A stretch of DNA of 28,252 nt from JAJRAG01 sp050010535 (GTDB lineage Archaea > Thermoplasmatota > Thermoplasmata > Methanomassiliicoccales > JACIVX01). The position numbers and the translations under genes are program-made. The stretch lies in NCBI GenBank assembly GCA_050010535.1, contig JBEKKT010000021.1, positions 1 through 28,252 on the forward strand, written 5' to 3'. The notes under the pieces are model-generated. The model was not told where the DNA came from. It did no database searches and saw only the letters and a program-made list of their open reading frames with translations. This document shows positions 23,657 to 28,252 of the stretch, piece by piece (positions within the stretch are counted from its first letter, which is position 1; each line of letters starts with the position of its first letter).

Positions 23657-24163
23657 ATGGAAGCGATCCTCTCTAGGAGAAGCGTTCGGAAGTACACGAG
23701 TGAGCCTGTATCGGAAGATGCCGTCAAAGAGCTGCTCAGGGCGGCAATGAGCGCGCCGTCCGCTGGAAATGAGCGCCCCTGGCATTTCGTTGTCATAAGG
23801 GATAGAAAGACGATGGGCGAAATCCAGAAGTTCCATCCCTTCGCCAGGATGCTCGACGAAGCGCCAGTCGCAATACTCGTGTGCGGTGATCAGAACCTTG
23901 AGAAGCATGGAGGATTCTGGGTCCAGGACTGCTCGGCAGCGACCGAGAACATTCTGATTGCCGCGCAATCTATGGGTCTTGGGGCGGTGTGGCTGGGCCT
24001 GTATCCAATCAGAGAGCGGGTCGAAGGAATTCAGAGGCTGGTGGGAATCCCGGAAAATGTGACACCCCTTTCCCTGGTGTCGATTGGTCATCCTGCCGAG
24101 AAGAGAGCCGCCTCCGACAGGTACGACGAGTCACGGGTGCACAAGGAAACATGGGAAGCCTAG
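23657..24163 (+). CDS. Nitroreductase-family FMN oxidoreductase
   Basis: The 168-residue protein begins MEAILSRRSVRKYTSEPV, the FMN phosphate-binding start of this family. It continues with AMSAPSAGNERPWHFVVI, APVAILVCGD, NILIAAQSMGLGAVWLGLYP and PLSLVSIGHPAE. Members reduce flavins, quinones or nitro compounds with NAD(P)H and act as dimers; the substrate cannot be told from sequence. ATG 23657 gives the usual N-terminus; GTG 23648 is in frame and would add three residues. It stands alone, with an inverted repeat just upstream. Confidence 0.9.
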   Translation: MEAILSRRSVRKYTSEPVSEDAVKELLRAAMSAPSAGNERPWHFVVIRDRKTMGEIQKFHPFARMLDEAPVAILVCGDQNLEKHGGFWVQDCSAATENILIAAQSMGLGAVWLGLYPIRERVEGIQRLVGIPENVTPLSLVSIGHPAEKRAASDRYDESRVHKETWEA

Positions 24164-24308
24164 GAATGGTGAACTGAGCATGGTGCAGATGGTTTCCGGG
24201 ACTTGACCCGTCTCTGACCGACGCCCCCTTGTCTGTGTCGACACTGGTGACATGTTCCTGCGATGCGCAAGATTAAGGGAAGATAAGTGAATGGAGCCGG
24301 GGACGCTG

Positions 24309-24491
24309 CTACTTCTCTTCCTCCCCTTTGAAACCCTCTTCTATCCCCTTTCCGAGCCTCTTTGCGACTTTGATCCCTTTCTTCAGTCCCTTTCCCACGA
24401 GTTTGCCAGTCTTCTCGGCGACTTCCTCCGCCTTGCCTGCCCTCTCTTCCTCTTCGGCCATGTCAATCGAGATTTGCACTGTCCCCTTCAT
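24309..24491 (-). CDS. Small Lys/Glu/Gly-rich amphipathic protein, function unknown
   Basis: The 60-residue protein begins MKGTVQISIDMAEEEERAGK and continues with a helix of repeated Gly-Lys units (KLVGKGLKKGIKVAKRLGKG), ending in GEEEK. It is highly charged with alternating basic and acidic patches and no membrane segment. The codon use (many AAG and GAG) resembles the real genes around it. The opposite strand gives only a Phe/Leu/Ser-rich translation typical of an antisense shadow. No clear TATA box or Shine-Dalgarno is visible, so the call is moderate. Similar short repetitive proteins occur in archaea without known function. Confidence 0.45.
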   Translation of the reverse strand: MKGTVQISIDMAEEEERAGKAEEVAEKTGKLVGKGLKKGIKVAKRLGKGIEEGFKGEEEK

Positions 24492-24923
24492 ATTAAACCG
24501 TTACGAGTGCGCACACTGAGGTAGACGGCTCTGTCCAGAGGTACCCTAGGAGACCATGCTCCCGATCGACGGTCTCCCCCAATCTCGGCAGGGTGTTGAC
24601 CATTTACGGACCCTTGAGACTCTGGTCGGGAAGTATCGAGGTCGAGAACAGAAACGAGCGTGGCCGTCCGTCGGATCTGTTAGGTGGCGTGAAGCGAGAC
24701 GTACTATGAACCAGGTTCACGGAGAAACGATAATAAGGGGATTGAAACTACGGGACATAACCCGGGCGCACTGATACTCCACGACGGGTGGAAAGCGGAA
24801 ATCTAGTGCGATCCTCTGAGAAGTGACTTCATCGGTGGCGAGAGTCCGCGGGGGCGTTCGAGACTGAATATCTTCGAAAACGTCCCGCCGAAAGTGAAGT
24901 GACTCATCCACCATGTTTCATTC
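24492..24923. other. Intergenic stretch with one hairpin, no gene recognised
   Basis: None of the short open frames on either strand looks like a protein family. A 7-bp inverted repeat (GGAGACC at 24549-24555 with GGTCTCC at 24571-24577) encloses a 15-base loop. The far right end probably holds the eroded 5' end of the MFS remnant, since its frame is blocked by TGA at 24900. Confidence 0.4.
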
Positions 24924-25510
24924 GTGTCGGTAGGATACGGCTACCTTCTGGTCGCGATCGCAGCATACCTTTCCGAGATCGGCTTGAGCTCTGGGGACGT
25001 TGGCCTCATTCTGGGTGCCAATTGGATCGCCTTCGCTCCAACCGCTATACCCATCGGGCTTCTGTCTGATCGAAGGGGCAGGAAATGGATGCTCATCCTC
25101 GTTCTGATGGTTGTGCCGCCTTCGCTGCTCGTCTATACTCTCACGACCGACGTCGAAATACTAGTCGTAGCAGCGATCGCCGCCGGTGTCGCCGAGGGGG
25201 CTTTCCTCACAAGTTGGAACGCCTTGATCGCGGATATGACGACCCTGGAGAATAGGGTCGAGGCCTTCTCGTTCTCGTTCATTGTCGGAGGCATACCGAT
25301 GGCTATCTTGTATGTCCTCCTGTTGTTCTTCCCCTAATTTCCGATGCGACGGGGTTCAGCTCCCATCTCGGCCACACTTTGGCCTGCATCATTTTGGCCA
25401 TCATAGGAGTCGTGTATCCGGTCACTCTGTGGATACTCCTTAGGGACTACAAGGAGGTCAGACGATCGGACCTACTTGCCTGTCGATGCTCGCTCTCTCT
25501 TATACCTTAG
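24924..25510 (+). pseudogene. Decayed MFS transporter, N-terminal half only
   Basis: GTG 24924 opens a frame reading SVGYGYLLVAIAAYLSEIGL, then the MFS loop GLLSDRRGRKWMLI between helices 2 and 3, and helices 4-5 with AAGVAEGAFLTSWNALIADM. The frame stops at TAA 25335. One missing base in the C run at 25331-25334 explains this: the shifted frame continues as a sixth helix (CIILAIIGVVYPVTLWILL, then RDYKEV) and ends at TAG 25508-25510. Even after correction only about six of twelve helices exist. The extreme N-terminus also looks clipped. The 3' end runs into the convergent SemiSWEET gene. Substrate unknown; not expected to work. Confidence 0.75.
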
Positions 25511-25801
25511 TTTGAGTGCGATTATGACAAGGTTGAAGGCCAATGAGACGGCGTTCCAAAAGATGATGGGCAAATCATTGAGCACGAGACCGTAACCGAG
25601 CCAGAGCGCCATCCCCGCACTCAGGAGAATGGGCATGAACAACGAGACATCCTCTAGTCTTTTGGTGCGGTAGCCTTTGACGATTTGAGGGACGAATCCC
25701 ACGGTCGTAAGCATTCCCGCAACCATGCCTAACATGATCCAAGCATCCATCAAGCAGAGAATCGTCGATTGGACATAAACACCTTGGTTCTCAACAAGCA
25801 T
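25472..25801 (-). CDS. SemiSWEET (MtN3/PQ-loop) sugar transporter
   Basis: SemiSWEETs are three-helix proteins that dimerise to pass sugars across the membrane. Signatures are GMLTTVGFVPQIVKGYRTKR with the PQ motif, LEDVSLFMP, and the third helix region IIFWNAVSLAFNLVIIALKL. Typical length is about 85-100 residues. ATG 25801 gives 109 residues and has GAGGT upstream; ATG 25750 gives 92 residues starting MDAWIMLGMVAGML, which fits the family better. The real start is therefore unsettled. It faces the MFS remnant and overlaps that remnant's shifted frame. Confidence 0.87.
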   Translation of the reverse strand: MLVENQGVYVQSTILCLMDAWIMLGMVAGMLTTVGFVPQIVKGYRTKRLEDVSLFMPILLSAGMALWLGYGLVLNDLPIIFWNAVSLAFNLVIIALKLRYKRERASTGK

Positions 25802-25951
25802 GCCAGGACCTCACAGCAATACAAAAGGATATGGAGGGCTAGTTCAGACCCAGCATGCCAACCCAGGTCGCGGCCTCCCAGGATTCATACCGCTTACTTC
25901 TTTTCATGTCTCCGGACCGTTTTGTATGTGAGGATTTTCAGAAGTGTCGGA

Positions 25952-25972
25952 TGGGGCTGCCCGGATTTGAAC
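25952..25972 (-). other. 3' fragment of a tRNA gene, possible attachment site
   Basis: On the minus strand, 21 bases read as a tRNA 3' end: GTTCAAATC (positions 53-61 of the T arm), the rest of the T stem, CAGCCCC as the acceptor 3' strand, and the discriminator A at 25952. No matching 5' T-stem strand, anticodon arm or GGGGCTG acceptor strand lies upstream within tRNA length, so this is a fragment only. Such fragments mark attR-type sites of integrases that insert into tRNA genes. If so, the element would lie to the right, where composition changes. The rest of 25802-26100 holds no recognisable gene. Confidence 0.6.
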
Positions 25973-26100
25973 AAATGACTAGCCAGTCGGGCGGAAAAAT
26001 GATTCAATAACGGGGTTTCGTGCAAGCAGTTGTTTGCTGGACCAAACCTCTTCCTTTTCTTTTTCTGATTTCAATAGAACATGGAATCGAGTTGTCTGAA

Positions 26101-26589
26101 CTACCAATAGAATGTGATGCTGTCGATTACACTATCCGTCAGCACGTAGATCATCGACACTTTGTAGGACATAGATCCAGAAACAGGGAACGTGAATTGT
26201 ATTGTGATGTAGTCTTGGTTGCTAATCTTCTTGTCCTGGGCCAAGTCAGTGTATGCAATACTGCCGACTCCTGTCAGAGTTCCACGAGCCACCGAGGTCA
26301 AATTTCCCGACAAATCTGTTGTGGGCATGGTGTACGTCGACGATCCGGTTCCCGTTTGGTTCACGATTGCAATCTCTATGTCCGACGGCTTCACGTCTTT
26401 GTTGAACGAATCGAAGAACACCTTCTCAGTAGTGTTGCCAGCCTTCTGAACCCCCGCGAACGACCCAGTTGGTGTAAGGAGTACAAAATCATGGTCACCC
26501 CCCCGGAAAACGACATCGGTAGCAAGAATCAGAAGGATGATTCCTGCCAAGATGATGGCAATTCTGAGGATCCTCCATGGATTTGCCAC
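26101..26589 (-). CDS. Membrane-anchored extracellular protein, paralogue A
   Basis: The 162-residue protein starts at GTG 26589 (AGGAGG upstream). It begins MANPWRILRIAIILAGIILL, a short basic start and one helix to about residue 27, and the rest is predicted outside the cell. The C-terminal half has a degenerate EF-hand-like loop at 115-126 (DLAQDKKISNQD), keeping acidic residues at loop positions 1, 5 and 12. It is a clear paralogue of the gene at 26751-27230; the N-terminal DNA of both is nearly the same. The layout recalls archaeal pilin-like or signal-anchored surface proteins, but no pilin cleavage motif is certain. Confidence 0.75.
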   Translation of the reverse strand: MANPWRILRIAIILAGIILLILATDVVFRGGDHDFVLLTPTGSFAGVQKAGNTTEKVFFDSFNKDVKPSDIEIAIVNQTGTGSSTYTMPTTDLSGNLTSVARGTLTGVGSIAYTDLAQDKKISNQDYITIQFTFPVSGSMSYKVSMIYVLTDSVIDSITFYW

Positions 26590-26650
26590 AACCTATCCCT
26601 CCTAAGGCTTCACTGGGAACCGATATACGATAAATCAGAGGCCAAAGGAC

Positions 26651-26695
26651 GATAAAAAGAGTGCGGTGCCGCGATTCGATTCTTTCAATCTGCAT
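26651..26695 (-). promoter_or_regulatory. Duplicated promoter block, copy A
   Basis: This 45-base block matches 27294-27338 at 39 positions. Its left end on the minus strand gives CTCTTTTTATC, a TATA box about 66 bases before GTG 26589, implying a leader of about 40 bases. Copy B sits at the same distance from its own gene, so the promoter was duplicated with the gene. Confidence 0.65.
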
Positions 26696-26750
26696 TCTAT
26701 TCTCGCTCACAAGTTGTGATAATGCGCCGGAAGATAGGTGTGATATCACA

Positions 26751-27230
26751 CTATTCATTCTCAAAACCCCCCCAGCAGATTACTGTATGAGTTCTAGCCC
26801 ACCAAATCTCGAATCCAATCCGTTCATTGGTTGCCAGAATTGAATTGCTGGTTACGGTCAGATAATCTCCTCCATCTATTCTTCCGTTGCCGTTCAGGTC
26901 ATGAACTACTACGGTGTATGTCCCGTTGGGATGTATGCTGCTATAGTTGAAGATCATAGGATGGTCGGTACCAGTTTGTATGGCACGACTACTGCTCCCC
27001 TGAGTATTGACCCGGAGAAAGAAGTAACAACTGGAGAACGGTGTCGCTTTGTCTGGCTGTCCGAAAGTGAAGTTTACTGTAGTGTTTGAATCCATCTTCG
27101 CACTCACGATAGATACATGTGGTGGTCCGAAAAGGTCATGACCCCAGGCAACGACCACGGTAGCAAGAATCAGGAAGATGACTCCTGCCAAGGTGACGGC
27201 AATTCTCAGAATCCTCCACGGACTAACCAC
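26751..27230 (-). CDS. Membrane-anchored extracellular protein with EF-hand/dockerin-like loop, paralogue B
   Basis: The 159-residue protein starts at GTG 27230, aligned with paralogue A and preceded by GGAGGAGTGAT; GTG 27236 is less likely. It begins MVSPWRILRIAVTLAGVIFL with one helix to about residue 28. The outside part ends with a textbook calcium-loop pattern at residues 111-122 (DLNGNGRIDGGD: D111, N113, N115, D119, D122). This pattern is shared by dockerins and EF-hands. Only one loop is present, so it is not a full dockerin pair. Its function may be surface attachment or adhesion, which is inference. Confidence 0.77.
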   Translation of the reverse strand: MVSPWRILRIAVTLAGVIFLILATVVVAWGHDLFGPPHVSIVSAKMDSNTTVNFTFGQPDKATPFSSCYFFLRVNTQGSSSRAIQTGTDHPMIFNYSSIHPNGTYTVVVHDLNGNGRIDGGDYLTVTSNSILATNERIGFEIWWARTHTVICWGGFENE

Positions 27231-27293
27231 AATCACTCCTCCTCATGTCTCTGTTGGAAACTGATGATATGAATAATCCATGAGTCAATGAGC

Positions 27294-27338
27294 GATAAAA
27301 AGAGTGTGGTGTTGCGATTCGAGTCTCTCAATCTACAT
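27294..27338 (-). promoter_or_regulatory. Duplicated promoter block, copy B
   Basis: This is the second copy of the 45-base block, differing from copy A at six positions. It carries the TATA box of paralogue B on the minus strand. Its right end touches the TATA box of the divergent gene at 27369, so this block is part of a two-way promoter region. Confidence 0.65.
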
Positions 27339-27344
27339 AAATAT
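27338..27344 (+). promoter_or_regulatory. TATA box of the 27369 membrane gene
   Basis: TAAATAT is centred 28 bases before ATG 27369, the spacing of a leaderless start. No Shine-Dalgarno precedes the ATG. Confidence 0.5.
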
Positions 27345-27368
27345 CAGTTCACGACATGTTATAGTTGA

Positions 27369-27701
27369 ATGACAGAAGACCGCTTCGCTTGGCCCGACAC
27401 AGTACCCCTTATCTTCGCGGGACTTTCAATGCTGTCTTTATCCATCTTCCTCTATTCATGGGTGTTCATTTGCGATGCGGGTAATGTTTATAACCAGGTG
27501 TGGAATTCCGCTGATCACTATCTGTTGCCGCCGTTGATCATCATACTTTCCTGGCTTACTATTGGAAGCGAAATTCTGGTCACATGGCATCGTGATAGTG
27601 TACTGATAACCCGTTCGTTCTTGGCGTTCAGTGTCATATATTCGATTGCGGTGTCGATCATTATGCTGATCTTCTTCTGGTCCTTTTTTGTCGTATACTA
27701 A
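27369..27701 (+). CDS. Three- or four-helix membrane protein, function unknown
   Basis: The 110-residue protein has hydrophobic segments at about residues 13-34, 50-70 and 80-108, the last possibly one long helix or two short ones, ending FFWSFFVVY. I do not recognise it. It is AT-richer than the genes left of 25950 and lies among other short orphan membrane proteins. A TATA box at leaderless distance supports expression. It is divergent from paralogue B. Confidence 0.65.
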   Translation: MTEDRFAWPDTVPLIFAGLSMLSLSIFLYSWVFICDAGNVYNQVWNSADHYLLPPLIIILSWLTIGSEILVTWHRDSVLITRSFLAFSVIYSIAVSIIMLIFFWSFFVVY

Positions 27702-27746
27702 TATTCTTTTTATGATTCTGGGGTTGCGATTAGTTCGATCTTTCAT

Positions 27747-27962
27747 TTAAAGGAAGACGCTGTCAAATCTCCTCATCAACAAATTGCTGTCTTGGACTCC
27801 TTCTCCACATCTGCCGTCAGAACCGTCAGACGACCCGGACTCAATTAGCAGTTTCACCTGCTGCAATCTTAACAATAGTTGGGACTCTTTTGACTTGTTA
27901 TCTATAAGCCCCACACTCATACTCTCAGGAGGGGGTAGATTAGATGCACGGCTTGCACTCAT
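27747..27962 (-). CDS. Small soluble protein, function unknown
   Basis: The 71-residue protein starts at ATG 27962, overlapping the stop of the upstream membrane protein by ATGA; this coupling is the main reason to believe it. The middle (SQLLLRLQQVKLLIESGSSD) looks like a short helix of the type seen in small C-terminal oligomerisation domains, and the rest is polar. No family is recognised. A longer frame exists upstream to 27995 but would overlap the neighbour further. Confidence 0.5.
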   Translation of the reverse strand: MSASRASNLPPPESMSVGLIDNKSKESQLLLRLQQVKLLIESGSSDGSDGRCGEGVQDSNLLMRRFDSVFL

Positions 27963-28183
27963 CCGACCGCCTTCTTTCTGCTGAGAGCAGTCCATCTCAC
28001 GATATACAGTATCGCACCCGCGAACAGAGCAATGAACGCGCCTTGACTAAGGTTGTAAAGAAGGCTCTCTTGGTCAAAGAGGTTCGAAAGGAGACCAAAC
28101 GCTACGAACATTCCTACCATCCACAGCACGATGAAGGCGTTCGGATATTCGAACCTGCTTCTGCGCCGTTCTCCAACAGACAC
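27959..28183 (-). CDS. Two-helix membrane protein, function unknown
   Basis: The 74-residue protein has a basic start (MSVGERRRSRFEYPN), two helices at about residues 16-35 and 46-64, and a basic tail (RWTALSRKKAVG). The start is GTG 28183; an in-frame TAG lies 18 bases upstream, so the start cannot be much earlier. It is followed with an ATGA overlap by a small soluble gene, giving a two-gene unit. I do not recognise the family. The remaining bases to 28252 hold no other feature I can support. Confidence 0.6.
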   Translation of the reverse strand: MSVGERRRSRFEYPNAFIVLWMVGMFVAFGLLSNLFDQESLLYNLSQGAFIALFAGAILYIVRWTALSRKKAVG

Positions 28184-28252
28184 GACTTTGACAAGGTTCT
28201 AACATTTCTTGAAGATTTCGTGTCGTGCCAATTTGCAGATTAGAAGTTCTGA

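Noticed and set aside
24740..24748. GATTGAAAC, the 3' end of many CRISPR repeats
   Set aside because: It occurs once here with no regularly spaced copies and no cas genes.
25940..26030. A complete tRNA gene on the minus strand
   Set aside because: Only the 3' end matches; the 5' T-stem strand, anticodon arm and acceptor 5' strand are missing.
27944..28243. A 99-residue plus-strand frame at the right edge
   Set aside because: It is antisense to the two-helix membrane protein, which has better composition and coupling to its neighbour.

Overview
The window is archaeal chromosome. Shikimate synthesis starts from the archaeal AroA'/AroB' pair (2-amino-3,7-dideoxy-D-threo-hept-6-ulosonate synthase and 3-dehydroquinate synthase II). 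The shikimate kinase is the GHMP type, and a complete pelota gene is present. Promoters look like TATA boxes about 28 bases ahead of leaderless starts, or ahead of short leaders with GGTGAT-like Shine-Dalgarno sites. Start codons are often TTG or GTG, and genes are packed with ATGA overlaps. Most of the window is GC-rich. The gene set suggests a euryarchaeal or Thermoplasmatota-like lineage, but that placement is inference.

Left part, 1-5958 (minus): a tightly overlapping aromatic amino acid operon in pathway order, aroA'-aroB'-aroDE fusion-shikimate kinase-aroA-aroC; aroC runs off the left edge. Divergent from it is an ACT-domain regulator followed by an EamA transporter with no ordinary start codon ahead of its first membrane helix. 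Then come carB and carA (minus), supplying carbamoyl phosphate for arginine and pyrimidines, and pelota (plus).

Middle, 13332-17305 (plus): a four-gene operon holding a NifV-like citrate/homocitrate synthase, the large and small subunits of an aconitase/homoaconitase, and an isocitrate/homoisocitrate dehydrogenase. Together they would condense acetyl-CoA with a 2-oxoacid and carry it to a 2-oxoacid one carbon longer. Sequence details lean towards a citrate to 2-oxoglutarate route using a Re-citrate synthase-type enzyme, but the homocitrate route is not excluded. A leaderless acidic small protein and a broken GrpB-family gene follow.

18479-22792 (minus): a MoxR / DUF58 / DUF4129 cell-envelope cluster with two extra, unrecognised membrane proteins. 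It is followed by a divergent orphan protein, a nitroreductase, a small Lys/Glu/Gly-rich protein, a decayed MFS transporter and a SemiSWEET sugar transporter.

Right end, 25952-28252: a 21-base fragment that looks like the 3' end of a tRNA gene sits at a change to AT-richer DNA. Beyond it are only short membrane or secreted orphans. Two of these are tandem paralogues with duplicated promoters and an EF-hand/dockerin-like loop. This looks like the start of an integrated element or genomic island that continues past the window; no integrase is visible.
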